A stretch of DNA of 53,667 nucleotides from Archaeoglobales archaeon (GTDB lineage: Archaea; Halobacteriota; Archaeoglobi; Archaeoglobales; Archaeoglobaceae): positions 1 to 53,667 of the forward strand of contig JARQZL010000002.1 in the NCBI GenBank assembly GCA_029984855.1. Direction: 5' to 3'. Within the stretch, counting starts at the first letter, position 1; the number at the start of each line of letters is the position of its first letter. The notes under the pieces were generated by a model. That model was not told the origin of the DNA. It worked only from the letters and a program-made list of their open reading frames with translations, and did no database searches. Positions 34,950-43,804 of this stretch are shown here, piece by piece. The position numbers were made by a program, and so were the translations under genes.

Positions 34950-35141
34950 TTACTCACAGCCCTCAACGGTTATAGCTTCATTGGGGCAGCTCTCAACACA
35001 TGAGCAGCACTGCTCGCAATCTTCTGCCCTGACAGGGACGGCCTTATTCTCGTCATCAAGCTCCCAGACGTCATTCGGGCAGACAGAAACGCATTCTCCA
35101 CACCCATCACACTTATCACGATTTACGGCAATGTCCACCAA
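34950..35141 (-). CDS. Dsr-linked 2[4Fe-4S] ferredoxin, copy 1
   Basis: This 63-residue ferredoxin has two CxxCxxCxxxCP motifs (CDGCGECVSVCP and CEQCCSCVESCP); the second has an extra cysteine beside the second ligand. I chose TTG 35141 because GGAGGTGAT lies 8 bases upstream and it aligns with the ATG of copy 2; GTG 35150 would put the ribosome site too close. It lies downstream of dsrABD and a near-identical paralog, so it probably passes electrons to or from the sulfite reductase system. Confidence 0.88.
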   Translation of the reverse strand: MVDIAVNRDKCDGCGECVSVCPNDVWELDDENKAVPVRAEDCEQCCSCVESCPNEAITVEGCE

Positions 35142-35221
35142 ACCAATCACCTCCTTTTGCTATGGGATATCGGATAAGTGGGTACTTAACTCTATCGATA
35201 AGCAACGAGAATGAATGAAGA

Positions 35222-35232
35222 GCTTATAAATA
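35222..35232 (-). promoter_or_regulatory. Probable TATA of ferredoxin copy 1
   Basis: ATTTATAAGC on the minus strand could start transcription near 35200, leaving a leader of about 60 bases before the TTG at 35141. It lies just after the T run that may terminate copy 2. Confidence 0.4.
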
Positions 35233-35234
35233 CT

Positions 35235-35242
35235 AAAAAAAA
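35235..35242 (-). terminator. Oligo-T tract after ferredoxin copy 2
   Basis: Eight consecutive T residues on the minus strand follow the copy 2 stop by 12 bases, a typical archaeal termination signal. Confidence 0.5.
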
Positions 35243-35254
35243 GAGGGGAATTTT

Positions 35255-35446
35255 TCACTCACACTCATCGTTGGTTATAGCTTCATTGGGGCAGCTCTCA
35301 ACACATGAGCAGCATGCATCACAGTCCTCTGCATGGACAGGTTCAGACTTCCCCTCGTCGTTAAGTTCATATACGTCATTCGGGCAGACAGAAATACATT
35401 CTCCACACCCATCACACTTGTCGTGGTCTACAACTATGTTTACCAT
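35255..35446 (-). CDS. Dsr-linked 2[4Fe-4S] ferredoxin, copy 2
   Basis: This 63-residue ferredoxin is a close paralog of the one at 34950. It has CDGCGECISVCP and CDACCSCVESCP motifs, the second again with an extra cysteine. ATG 35446 follows GGAGGTGAT by 8 bases; ATG 35461 would overlap the ribosome site. AGTTTAAATT at about 35488-35497 (minus) is a likely own TATA box. It lies 115 bases after dsrD. Confidence 0.9.
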   Translation of the reverse strand: MVNIVVDHDKCDGCGECISVCPNDVYELNDEGKSEPVHAEDCDACCSCVESCPNEAITNDECE

Positions 35447-35524
35447 TCTTATCACCTCCACTCAGGGTTTCGCAGGATGAGAACACAATTTAAACTTTTT
35501 GATTTAACTTCCACAGAAAGCAGC

Positions 35525-35550
35525 AAACAAAAACAAAAAAGAAAGATAAA
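35525..35550 (-). terminator. T-rich terminator of the dsr operon
   Basis: On the minus strand, runs of T (six, five and shorter) follow the dsrD stop by about 12 bases. This is the expected end of the dsrABD transcript, and the ferredoxin promoter lies beyond it. Confidence 0.5.
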
Positions 35551-35561
35551 ACAGAGGGAGG

Positions 35562-35801
35562 TTAGCCTTCAGCTCTCCTCCTCTCATACTCCTCGATGTA
35601 CTCTGGTGTTGAGTAGTACGTTGTCGAACCTGAAGACCAGTACGCTGCTTTCCCCTCCTCAATCAGATCCATCACAATCTTCTGCACCACTTTCTTGTTG
35701 ATTTTAAGGATTTTTGCAAGATCCTTGATCTTCCAGGTCTTCTGACCGAGCTTATCAAGAACTTTCTGCTTCTCCTCTTCCGTATACGTTATTTCTGCCA
35801 T
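35562..35801 (-). CDS. dsrD: DsrD, sulfite reductase-associated winged-helix protein
   Basis: This 79-residue winged-helix protein (TWKIKDLAKILKINKKVVQK, then a wing AYWSSGSTTYYSTPEY) matches DsrD, which follows dsrAB in dissimilatory sulfite reducers. DsrD has been reported to activate DsrAB rather than act on DNA. Its presence indicates the reductive rather than the oxidative Dsr pathway. 43 bases separate it from dsrB. Confidence 0.95.
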   Translation of the reverse strand: MAEITYTEEEKQKVLDKLGQKTWKIKDLAKILKINKKVVQKIVMDLIEEGKAAYWSSGSTTYYSTPEYIEEYERRRAEG

Positions 35802-35844
35802 TTACTGGTCACCTTATTTTTCTCTGCCGTCACACTATTTAAAG

Positions 35845-36954
35845 TTACCACCTGAAGTTCGTTCCAACTCTGTACGATGCATATGCGAACGGTGGCACCC
35901 TGAAGTCGTCAATAAGATGCCATGAGAACTCGAGGTCTGCAAGCTCAAAGAAGCGCTCCCAGCCGATTCTCTCTATGAACTCTATCATTCTTTCATGCTT
36001 CTTTGCATTGTTTGCCCATGCAAGGAAGATCTTCTTTATTGTGCTTACAAGGGTTGGCCATCTTGGTGGTTCATTGGGTATCCACGGCACAACAACTTTC
36101 GACAGTTCTGGATCGTGCCTCGCACCTGAAACTTTACCAGCTACAAGAACTGCCGCTCCATCGTTCTCTGGGTCAAAGAGAGGCATACCCGGACACATTG
36201 TGTAGCAGTTTCCACAGAACATACACTTTTCTCCATCCACTTCGAGCGTTTTCTCCTTAGCCTTGACCTTAATTGCTGCATTCGGACATGAAGCAGCCGT
36301 TGTGGGCAGTTCACACATCCTCCTCACTGCATCATCATCGACAAGCGGAGGAGTTCTGTGAATACCGACAATTGAGATGTCCGATGCATGAACCGCACCA
36401 CACATGTTTGCACAGCATGCAAGACTGATCCTGCACAACGCTGGAAGCTTCATCTCGGTAAAGTACTCGTAGAGTTCATCCATTATGGCCTTCACAATAC
36501 CTGAGGCGTCGATGGCGGGCGTGTGGCAGTGCACCCAGCCCTGAGTGTGAATGATGTTTGAAAGCCCGTACTTGGCATGCGGAGCATCCCAAGTACCACC
36601 GCACGGGAAGCCAGTAGTCTCCTGAACCTCCTTTATTATGTCGTCAATCTTGCTCTCATCTGTAGTTATAAGCTCGACATTGTGTCTGCTTGTCCATCTG
36701 AGGTGACCATCACAGTACTTGTCCGCAATATCGCAGAGCTCTCTAATTGTGTAGATGCTTATCAGCCTCGGAGTTCCAAATCTAATGGTATATACTGTAT
36801 CACCGCTCTCAGCAACTCTTTTTATCACACCGGGCCTTATAACCTCATGGTATGCCCACTTTCCGTAGTTCTTCTTAACAACCTCTGGAAGAAAGAGGTC
36901 GTATTTTGGAGGGCCAAAATCAGTTTTCCACCAAGATGGTTTTTCTGTTGCCAT
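35845..36954 (-). CDS. dsrB: Dissimilatory sulfite reductase, beta subunit
   Basis: This 369-residue subunit pairs with DsrA to reduce sulfite in the cytoplasm. Siroheme/cluster cysteines are in [13 protein letters not shown] near 190-202, and a ferredoxin domain with [15 protein letters not shown] follows after CPNAAIKV. The N-terminal [19 protein letters not shown] is typical. I chose ATG 36954 (MATEKPSWW) because GAGGAGGAG lies just upstream; the frame back to 36975 runs inside dsrA. One base separates the genes. Confidence 0.97.
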   Translation of the reverse strand: MATEKPSWWKTDFGPPKYDLFLPEVVKKNYGKWAYHEVIRPGVIKRVAESGDTVYTIRFGTPRLISIYTIRELCDIADKYCDGHLRWTSRHNVELITTDESKIDDIIKEVQETTGFPCGGTWDAPHAKYGLSNIIHTQGWVHCHTPAIDASGIVKAIMDELYEYFTEMKLPALCRISLACCANMCGAVHASDISIVGIHRTPPLVDDDAVRRMCELPTTAASCPNAAIKVKAKEKTLEVDGEKCMFCGNCYTMCPGMPLFDPENDGAAVLVAGKVSGARHDPELSKVVVPWIPNEPPRWPTLVSTIKKIFLAWANNAKKHERMIEFIERIGWERFFELADLEFSWHLIDDFRVPPFAYASYRVGTNFRW

Positions 36955-36955
36955 T

Positions 36956-38245
36956 TTACTCCTCCTCCTCCTCACGCTCTAAAGTCTTGAACTTCATACC
37001 TCTCTTCGTGTGCTCCTCGACAACCTTCGAAGGCCTGAGTTCGCTCTTCTCAAAGTACATGAACGGGTTCGTTCTCGGGTGCTTTATCATCCTGACATCC
37101 GCATCCTGGCCGATGACTCTGAGGAATTCACCCATTCCCTTTCTCCAGAGGAATTCACCGACTCTCTCCCTGAATTTACCTTCGTCGTCCCACCACTCCC
37201 ATAAAGGCTCAACTATTTCCTTAACTCTCTCTTTCAATTTATCTGCCGGTATGAACGGTATGGCGACCCATCCTATAATCGCACCTTCAACACACGGAGC
37301 CTTTGCACCGATACAGACTGTTGCCCCTCTCTCCTTGCCCGGCTTCAATGCCTTTGGCATCTTGTTTATGCAGTGCATACACCTAACGCAGTTCTTGTTG
37401 TCTATTTTCAGCTCATTTCCATCCCATGTAATTGCACCCGTCGGGCACAGCTTTACTACCTCGTTTTCAATATCCATCCACTTCGCATACTCCTTCACGG
37501 CTTCCTGGTCAATCTGGATGTCATCCTTCCAGGTTCCAATAATGGCAAAGTCAGACCTTGCCTTTGCAGCAACGCAGTCGTTCGGACAGCCAGAGAGCTT
37601 GAACTTAAACTTGTAAGGCCACATTGGCCTGTGGAGTTCGTTCTGGTACTCCATTGTCAGATCATAGCACAGATCAAGGGTGTCATAGCATGCGAATTCA
37701 CAGAGAGCAGGGCCCATACATGCTGAAGGAGTTCTAAGGTCTGAACCTGAACCACCGATGTCAAAGGGTGGATCCATCTGCATCATTTCCTCAAAGAGTG
37801 GCTGCAGGTGCTCACTCTTCGTCCCGAGGTATACAAAGTCACCTGTCGAGCCGTGCATGTTTGTAAGCCCACTTCCCCACTTCTCCCATGCATCGCAGAG
37901 CTGTCTCAATGCCTTTGTTGTGTAAAACCATCCAGCAGGCTGGTTGACACGTATCGTGTGGAAGTGGTGTACCTCAGGAATCTCTTCTCCGAGGTCAGAG
38001 TACCTTCCAATAACTCCTCCACCATATCCAACAACCGAAACTATCCCACCATGCTTCCAGTGAGTCTTCTTATCCTTGTAACTTATTTCAAGCTGTTTGA
38101 GTAAACCCTTCGCACAACCGGGCATTTTTACATCTTTACCCTCCGCCTTGGCTTTTTCCATTCCCTCTGCAGTCTTTCTAATTTCTCTGACAAAACTTGG
38201 CCAGGGGCCATCTGGCACTTGATCAAGCAAGGGCGTTTCTGACAT
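36956..38245 (-). CDS. dsrA: Dissimilatory sulfite reductase, alpha subunit
   Basis: This 429-residue siroheme-[4Fe-4S] subunit has the ligands [11 protein letters not shown] and GCPNDC (the Cx5C...Cx3C pattern), plus an inserted ferredoxin domain with CPTGAI and [18 protein letters not shown]. It is the key enzyme of sulfate and sulfite respiration. ATG 38245 follows GGAGGTGAG closely. Upstream (minus) TATATATTG at 38281-38290 is the TATA box, with a small inverted repeat just downstream. Confidence 0.98.
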   Translation of the reverse strand: MSETPLLDQVPDGPWPSFVREIRKTAEGMEKAKAEGKDVKMPGCAKGLLKQLEISYKDKKTHWKHGGIVSVVGYGGGVIGRYSDLGEEIPEVHHFHTIRVNQPAGWFYTTKALRQLCDAWEKWGSGLTNMHGSTGDFVYLGTKSEHLQPLFEEMMQMDPPFDIGGSGSDLRTPSACMGPALCEFACYDTLDLCYDLTMEYQNELHRPMWPYKFKFKLSGCPNDCVAAKARSDFAIIGTWKDDIQIDQEAVKEYAKWMDIENEVVKLCPTGAITWDGNELKIDNKNCVRCMHCINKMPKALKPGKERGATVCIGAKAPCVEGAIIGWVAIPFIPADKLKERVKEIVEPLWEWWDDEGKFRERVGEFLWRKGMGEFLRVIGQDADVRMIKHPRTNPFMYFEKSELRPSKVVEEHTKRGMKFKTLEREEEEE

Positions 38246-38271
38246 TAACTCACCTCCATTTGGTTTTTAAC

Positions 38272-38290
38272 ATTGTTTTACAATATATAA
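38272..38290 (-). promoter_or_regulatory. dsr promoter with inverted repeat next to TATA
   Basis: On the minus strand TTATATATTG (38281-38290) is a TATA box about 40 bases from the dsrA ATG, giving a short leader that holds the GGAGGTGAG site. Touching its downstream edge is ATTGT-AAA-ACAAT (38272-38284), a perfect 5-base inverted repeat. In archaea, repressors often bind between TATA and the transcription start. Confidence 0.5.
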
Positions 38291-38398
38291 GTCTTTCGAA
38301 GTTTGTTTTTATCCCTTTAGATTGTTAAAAGCAGTTTAAGAAAATGGGAATAGCAAAACTTATTATGTATTTTTCTCCTTCCTCAAAAAGGTGTTGCC

Positions 38399-39133
38399 AT
38401 GCACGGAAAGGTTTACATCGTTGGAGCGGGGCCAGGAGACCCCGGTCTGCTTACAGTTAAGGCTATAAGAGCAATAGAGAAAGCTGATGTTATATTATAT
38501 GATAAACTTGTTGGGGATGAAATCATTGAAATGATTAAACAAATGAATAAAAAAATGATTTACGCTGGAAAGAGAAGTAACGAAAGGGGTCTTGAGAGAC
38601 AGAAAGAAATCAACGAGCTAATGAAGAAGTATGCACTTGAGGGGAAGATAGTTGTCAGACTTAAGGGCGGCGATCCTTTCGTTTTCGGAAGAGGATGCGT
38701 TGAAGCAGAGTTCCTCTCAAAAGAGGGTATCCCGCTTGAAATAATTCCAGGAGTTAGCTCCATAAATTCTGTACCTGCCTATGCGGGCATACCCCTGACA
38801 CATCCCGAGCTATCGTCATCCGTTCTTGTTGTCACGGGCAGAGACGACATTGAGGCATGGAAGCAGACGCCCCTGCAGGGAACTATAGTCATACTGATGG
38901 GTCGCGATACCCTCCCGGGAATTTGTGAGAAGCTAATTAACGCAGGCAGAGGGCCATCAACTCCCGTTGCAGTAATAGAGAAGGGGACGACAAGGGAACA
39001 GAGGGTTATCATCGGAGTGCTGGAAGATATAGTGGAAAAAGTGAGAAGGGCAAAACTGAAAGGAGCGACGCTCGTCGTTGTGGGAGATGTGGTGAATTTT
39101 TCAAATATTCTCAATGGTAGCAAAAAAATTTAA
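38399..39133 (+). CDS. cobA: Uroporphyrinogen-III C-methyltransferase (SUMT)
   Basis: This 244-residue enzyme methylates uroporphyrinogen III twice to precorrin-2, the branch point to siroheme, cobalamin and the alternative heme pathway. Marks are VGAGPGDPGLLTVKA near residues 7-21, VVRLKGGDPFVFGRG near 80-95, and the PGVSSINSVPAYAGIPLTHP segment. AGGTG precedes ATG 38399. It is divergent from dsrA by 153 bases, which couples siroheme precursor supply to the siroheme enzyme. No CysG-type dehydrogenase domain is fused. Confidence 0.95.
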   Translation: MHGKVYIVGAGPGDPGLLTVKAIRAIEKADVILYDKLVGDEIIEMIKQMNKKMIYAGKRSNERGLERQKEINELMKKYALEGKIVVRLKGGDPFVFGRGCVEAEFLSKEGIPLEIIPGVSSINSVPAYAGIPLTHPELSSSVLVVTGRDDIEAWKQTPLQGTIVILMGRDTLPGICEKLINAGRGPSTPVAVIEKGTTREQRVIIGVLEDIVEKVRRAKLKGATLVVVGDVVNFSNILNGSKKI

Positions 39134-39157
39134 GTATCTTCTCACTTCTCGCTCTCC

Positions 39158-41002
39158 ATGAAGCTTTTGCTGATTCACGCTGATTATATCGAATATGAGG
39201 TAAAGAGGGCAACAAAGTATGCTGAGCCCTTTGAGGGTGAAGGAGAGAGAGTGAGTGAAGCACTTGTTGCCTTTACATCTGTGGAGAAAGGAGACAATAC
39301 AGATGTAGCAAAGCTGGCAGCAAAGGAGATTTCTGAGGTTGCAAAAAAGGTTGGAGCCGAGCGCATTGTTATCTATCCTTACGCCCACCTTTCGTCGGAG
39401 CTTGCAGATGCAGAAAAAGCTGTTGAAGTTCTCAAATCAATGGCAGAAAACATTGAGGGTTTTGAAGTGCATCGCTCTCCATTTGGATGGTACAAAGCAT
39501 TCAAAATCTCATGTAAGGGCCACCCGTTAAGCGAGCTATCCAGAGAAATTAAAGGAGACAGCGAAATTACACAGGCTCTGAAAGCTGAAGAGAGAGTTAA
39601 GAGCTACTGGTACATTCTCACGCCCGATGGCGACCTTGTGGATATTGACAGATTCGATTTCACCGGGTATGACAACCTGAAGAGGTTTGCAGATTATGAG
39701 ATTAACAAAAGAAGAGCTGTGGATGCTGTTCCACCACACGTTGAATACATGAGAAGGCTTCAACTTGCAGATTACGAGGAGGCGAGCGACTCCGGGCACA
39801 TGAGATTTTATCCAAAAGGAAGACTTGTAAAGAGCTTGCTTGAGGAGTTTGTAACCCGGAAGTGCATCGAATATGGGGCAATGGAGGTTGAAACACCAAT
39901 AATGTACAGCAGGGAGCACCCAACGCTTCGCCGGTATCTCGAGAGATTTCCTGCAAGGCAGTACCTGATAAAAGGTGATAAAAGGGATTTCTTTCTGAGA
40001 TTTGCAGCCTGCTTCGGCCAGTTTTTAATGGCGAGCGATGCAACAATAACGTACAGAAATCTCCCACTCAAGATGTACGAGCTCACGAGGTACTCTTTTA
40101 GAAAAGAGCAGAGAGGCGAGCTTGTTGGGCTGAGAAGACTCAGGGCTTTTACAATGCCGGATATGCACACAATAGCAAGAGACATGGAACAGGCGAAGCA
40201 GGAGTTCATGAACCAGTACAGGCTCGGCGTCGAGACCCTCAAAGAGATCGGGCTGCAGCCCGAGGAGTACGAGGTAGCGATAAGAATTACAAAAGACTTT
40301 TACAGCAAAAATAGAGAATTTGTACATTCGCTCGTTAACATACTCAATAAACCGATACTCATTGAAATGTGGGATCAGCGCTTCTTCTACTTCGTTTTGA
40401 AGTTTGAGTTCAACTTTGTGGATGCTTTAAACAAAGCTTCTGCCCTCTCAACAGTGCAGATAGATGTCGAGAATGCCGAAAGATACGGAATCACATACGT
40501 GAATGAAAGAGGAGAGAGAGAATATCCGCTCATACTCCACTGCTCGGCGAGCGGAGCGATAGAGCGATGCATCTACGCTTTACTCGAAAAAGCCCACATG
40601 AACAGGGAGGGGGGGCGACTGCCAATGCTTCCCGTATGGCTTTCTCCAACTCAGGTCAGGATAATTCCCGTCTCTGAAAAACACCTTGAGTATGCTATCA
40701 GGGTTGCCGAAGAGCTTGAAGGGATAAGGACTGATGTCGATGACAGGGACGAAACACTTGGAAAGAAGATAAGAGAAGCGTCGATGGAATGGATTCCCTA
40801 TATAGCGGTTGTCGGAGAAGCAGAGGAGAAAGAAAGAATGTTAACAGTAACAATCAGAGCTGAATCCACGCTGAAGAAGCAGAAGAGGGTTAAAATGACT
40901 CCCGAAGAACTTGCCGAGAGGGTGAAGAATGATTGCAAGGGCAAACCCTTTAAACCCCTTCCATTGCCCATGAAACTATCATCAAGACCCAGCTTCAGGT
41001 GA
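39158..41002 (+). CDS. thrS: Threonyl-tRNA synthetase, archaeal type
   Basis: This 614-residue class II synthetase has the archaeal N-terminal editing domain (about 1-140, D-aminoacyl-tRNA deacylase-like, starting [14 protein letters not shown] with [18 protein letters not shown]), which removes serine from tRNA-Thr. The catalytic core shows motif 2 [20 protein letters not shown], and the anticodon-binding domain begins around 515 ([15 protein letters not shown]). It contacts the EMC6-like gene at its end. Confidence 0.95.
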   Translation: MKLLLIHADYIEYEVKRATKYAEPFEGEGERVSEALVAFTSVEKGDNTDVAKLAAKEISEVAKKVGAERIVIYPYAHLSSELADAEKAVEVLKSMAENIEGFEVHRSPFGWYKAFKISCKGHPLSELSREIKGDSEITQALKAEERVKSYWYILTPDGDLVDIDRFDFTGYDNLKRFADYEINKRRAVDAVPPHVEYMRRLQLADYEEASDSGHMRFYPKGRLVKSLLEEFVTRKCIEYGAMEVETPIMYSREHPTLRRYLERFPARQYLIKGDKRDFFLRFAACFGQFLMASDATITYRNLPLKMYELTRYSFRKEQRGELVGLRRLRAFTMPDMHTIARDMEQAKQEFMNQYRLGVETLKEIGLQPEEYEVAIRITKDFYSKNREFVHSLVNILNKPILIEMWDQRFFYFVLKFEFNFVDALNKASALSTVQIDVENAERYGITYVNERGEREYPLILHCSASGAIERCIYALLEKAHMNREGGRLPMLPVWLSPTQVRIIPVSEKHLEYAIRVAEELEGIRTDVDDRDETLGKKIREASMEWIPYIAVVGEAEEKERMLTVTIRAESTLKKQKRVKMTPEELAERVKNDCKGKPFKPLPLPMKLSSRPSFR

Positions 41003-41007
41003 TGCAG

Positions 41008-41247
41008 ATGATAAAAACATTGATGTCCGTATTGCTCGGAGGAATAGCCGGAATAATTTCATACCTGATATCCAGAGGGGGGATGAGAGATCCTCTCGGA
41101 ATAATCGTACTGGTTTTCATGATCTACCTTCACAAGCTCATACTGCCAAAATTTGATATAAAGCCGGAAGGAAAGGACTGGGCCATGATATCCGTTTTAT
41201 CATTTGCAGCCTGGTATGTGGTGTGGACTTTTCTTCTCAACGCGTGA
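41008..41247 (+). CDS. EMC6-like small membrane protein
   Basis: This 79-residue protein has three hydrophobic segments (about 5-22, 28-45, 57-77) and the archaeal EMC6-type ending DWAMISVLSFAAWYVVWTFL. Eukaryotic EMC6 is a subunit of the ER membrane insertase; archaeal homologs are taken to be insertase-related but are little studied. I chose ATG 41008 because AGGTG lies six bases upstream; ATG 41002 or GTG 40999 are possible. It sits between thrS and rli1, close to both. Confidence 0.7.
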   Translation: MIKTLMSVLLGGIAGIISYLISRGGMRDPLGIIVLVFMIYLHKLILPKFDIKPEGKDWAMISVLSFAAWYVVWTFLLNA

Positions 41248-41253
41248 TGGGTC

Positions 41254-43014
41254 ATGCGCATCGCAGTTGTTGATGATAAGCGATGCAAGCCAAAGCGTTG
41301 CAGCCGGGAATGTATCAAATACTGTCCTGTAGTTAGAACTGGAGCTGAAGCAGTGGTTGTCGACGATAAAGCAGTGATATCTGAAGAGCTCTGCGTTGGG
41401 TGTGGTATATGTGTCAGAAAGTGCCCCTTTAAGGCCATATCTATTGTAAACTTACCAGAGAGGCTTGAGGGAAGGGAAGTTCATCGCTACGGCACCAATG
41501 GTTTTGTTCTTTACAACCTCCCAATTCCCAGAAGGGGTTATGTGGTTGGTCTGCTCGGAGCGAACGGCACGGGCAAGAGTACTGCCATCAGGATTCTCTC
41601 CGGTCAGCTAAAGCCAAACCTCGGAAAAAAGGAGGCTACATGGGATGAAATATTTGAAAGATTTGCCGGAACTGAGCTGCTTGATTATCTGAAGGCGCTT
41701 GCGGATAAAAAGATAACAACTGCCGTTAAACCACAGTACATTGAAGCAATACCCAGAGTCTGGAAAGGCAAAACCCTGAACTTGCTGAAAAAGGTTGATG
41801 AACTCGGGATAGTTGATGAACTCGTGGTGAAGTTAAACCTTGAGAATTCACTGAACAGAGAGATTTCTGAGCTGAGTGGGGGGGAGTTGCAGAGGCTGGC
41901 CATTGCCGCCTGTCTTGCAAGAGATGCAGACTTTTACTTCCTGGATGAGACCACATCCTATCTCGACATATACCAGAGAGCCATAGCTGCAAAGGTGATA
42001 AGAGAGATGGCCAAAAAAAAGCAGGTGTTAATCGTTGAACACGACATAGCAATTCTGGATATGCTTGCAGATTCCATTCATATAAGCTATGGAGAGCCAG
42101 GAGTGTATGGAGTTGTGACAAATCCAAAAGGGGCCAGGGTTGGGATCAACCAGTACCTGCGAGGTTACCTGCCGGACGAGAATGTGAGAATCAGAGAAAA
42201 GCCCATAGAATTTGAAGTTTTCCAGCCGAGAGAGAGCGGGTCTGAAAAGATCCTTGCAGAATATCCATCATTTAAAAAGAGTTATCCCGGATTTGTTCTC
42301 CATACTGAGGGAGGGGACATCAGAGGGGAGGAGGTGCTCGGCGTTGTTGGAGCAAATGCAACGGGGAAGTCAACATTCGTAAAGGTGCTGGCTGGAGTTG
42401 CTGAGGATGATGAAAAGAAGGTAAAACTCGAGCTAAAGGTATCATACAAGCCCCAGTACGTAAAAGCGGATGTAGATATGCAGGTTGGAGCTTTTCTCAG
42501 AAGCATAAATCCCTCCGTCACCTCTTCATACTACAGAACAGAGTTTCTGAAGCCATTGCGGATAGAGGAGCTGATGGACAGAAGTATCAATGACCTGAGT
42601 GGGGGAGAGCTGCAAAGAGTTGCAGTTGTTGCTTGCCTGCTGAGGGATGCAGATCTCTACTTACTCGACGAACCATCAGCTCACTTAGACGTTGAGCAGA
42701 GGAGTGAAGTTGCAAGACTGATAAGGCGCTTCGCATTAAACATGCAGAAGAGTGCTCTGGTTGTGGATCACGACATATATCTTATAGACATGGTCAGCGA
42801 CCGTCTCCTTGTTTTTGAGGGGGAGCCGGGAAAGAAGGGTGTTGCGAGAAGGCCGAGAAGTATGAGAGACGGTATGAATCTCTTTTTGTCGAATCTCGGC
42901 ATAACCTTCAGGAGAGATGAAGAGACAAGAAGGCCGAGAGTTAACAAGCTCGGCTCAAGACTCGATAGGGAGCAGAAGGCTAAGGGAGAGTACTATTACT
43001 GTAAAACCCATTGA
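41254..43014 (+). CDS. rli1: Ribosome recycling ATPase ABCE1/Rli1
   Basis: This 586-residue protein splits terminated ribosomes. It has an N-terminal pair of [4Fe-4S] motifs (CKPKRCSRECIKYCP and CVGCGICVRKCP), then two ABC domains. Walker A sites are GANGTGKST and GANATGKST; signatures are LSGGELQRLAIAACL and LSGGELQRVAVVACL. The hinge and arginine-rich C terminus are typical. Six bases after the EMC6-like gene, in the same direction. Confidence 0.97.
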   Translation: MRIAVVDDKRCKPKRCSRECIKYCPVVRTGAEAVVVDDKAVISEELCVGCGICVRKCPFKAISIVNLPERLEGREVHRYGTNGFVLYNLPIPRRGYVVGLLGANGTGKSTAIRILSGQLKPNLGKKEATWDEIFERFAGTELLDYLKALADKKITTAVKPQYIEAIPRVWKGKTLNLLKKVDELGIVDELVVKLNLENSLNREISELSGGELQRLAIAACLARDADFYFLDETTSYLDIYQRAIAAKVIREMAKKKQVLIVEHDIAILDMLADSIHISYGEPGVYGVVTNPKGARVGINQYLRGYLPDENVRIREKPIEFEVFQPRESGSEKILAEYPSFKKSYPGFVLHTEGGDIRGEEVLGVVGANATGKSTFVKVLAGVAEDDEKKVKLELKVSYKPQYVKADVDMQVGAFLRSINPSVTSSYYRTEFLKPLRIEELMDRSINDLSGGELQRVAVVACLLRDADLYLLDEPSAHLDVEQRSEVARLIRRFALNMQKSALVVDHDIYLIDMVSDRLLVFEGEPGKKGVARRPRSMRDGMNLFLSNLGITFRRDEETRRPRVNKLGSRLDREQKAKGEYYYCKTH

Positions 43015-43058
43015 TTTAATCAAGTAAATTTTAAAAGGCTCTCGATACAGCAGTAAGC

Positions 43059-43745
43059 ATGAGGATCTGCATTTATCAGATGGAGGACAGGGGGAGCGTT
43101 GGGGATAACATCAGGGCTGCATGCAAAATCATACCAAAGGTGAAAGCAGATTTTCTCTGCTTTCCAGAATTCTTTGCTCTTCCCGCAGGCCATTTAAATC
43201 CCGTGAAAAGAGCTTATGAGGAGAGCAGACATGCACTGGACGAAGTTGCCAGAGCAGGTAAAGAATTCAGCGGATATATCATAGCAGGAAGCGTTATCGA
43301 GAAAGGCAATGCATTTTACAACACGTGTTATGTGCTCAGAAAAGGGGAAATCGTTGCAAAATACAGGAAAATCAATATTACCGAAGAAGAAAAGCTTGCG
43401 GGTATCTCTCCAGGAAAAGAGACGGTTGTATTCGATACGGAGTTCTGCAGAAGCGGTCTGCTTGTCTGTGCAGACTGCCTTAATGATGAAACCGTGAAAA
43501 GCGTCGCAAGCAGAAGCGATGTCGTCTTTCTCCCGATCTCTCTTACATCCCCCCACCATCCAAAGACTGAGGGGCACCCGGTATCAGAGCGCATAGCGAG
43601 AGAGTATGGTGTGACAGTTGTAAAGGCTTCCAGAATTGGCCTGTTCAACGGCATGAAGTTTGGTGTTAAAAGTGCTGTTGTCATGCCAGGCAGAATTGTA
43701 GAGGCAAGCAGCACAGAAGAGGAGATTATCTGCATAACTCTTTAA
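43059..43745 (+). CDS. Nitrilase-superfamily carbon-nitrogen hydrolase
   Basis: This 228-residue protein has the nitrilase triad: Glu in FLCFPEFFALP, Lys in AKYRKINI, and Cys in LLVCADCLND. It should hydrolyse an amide or nitrile; the substrate is not evident. It is shorter than most members (about 260-300). TATA-like ATTTTAAAAG about 28 bases upstream of ATG 43059 and no ribosome site suggest a leaderless mRNA. Confidence 0.85.
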   Translation: MRICIYQMEDRGSVGDNIRAACKIIPKVKADFLCFPEFFALPAGHLNPVKRAYEESRHALDEVARAGKEFSGYIIAGSVIEKGNAFYNTCYVLRKGEIVAKYRKINITEEEKLAGISPGKETVVFDTEFCRSGLLVCADCLNDETVKSVASRSDVVFLPISLTSPHHPKTEGHPVSERIAREYGVTVVKASRIGLFNGMKFGVKSAVVMPGRIVEASSTEEEIICITL

Positions 43746-43804
43746 AGTTTCTACTTATGCTAACTTTTTTAAGTTCAAAATGAGCAAAATGCACGTCAGA
43801 TAAA

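Noticed and set aside
34950-35446. Ferredoxin repeat as mobile-element or assembly duplication
   Set aside because: The copies differ at many codons and by start codon, so they are separate genes, not a duplicated read.
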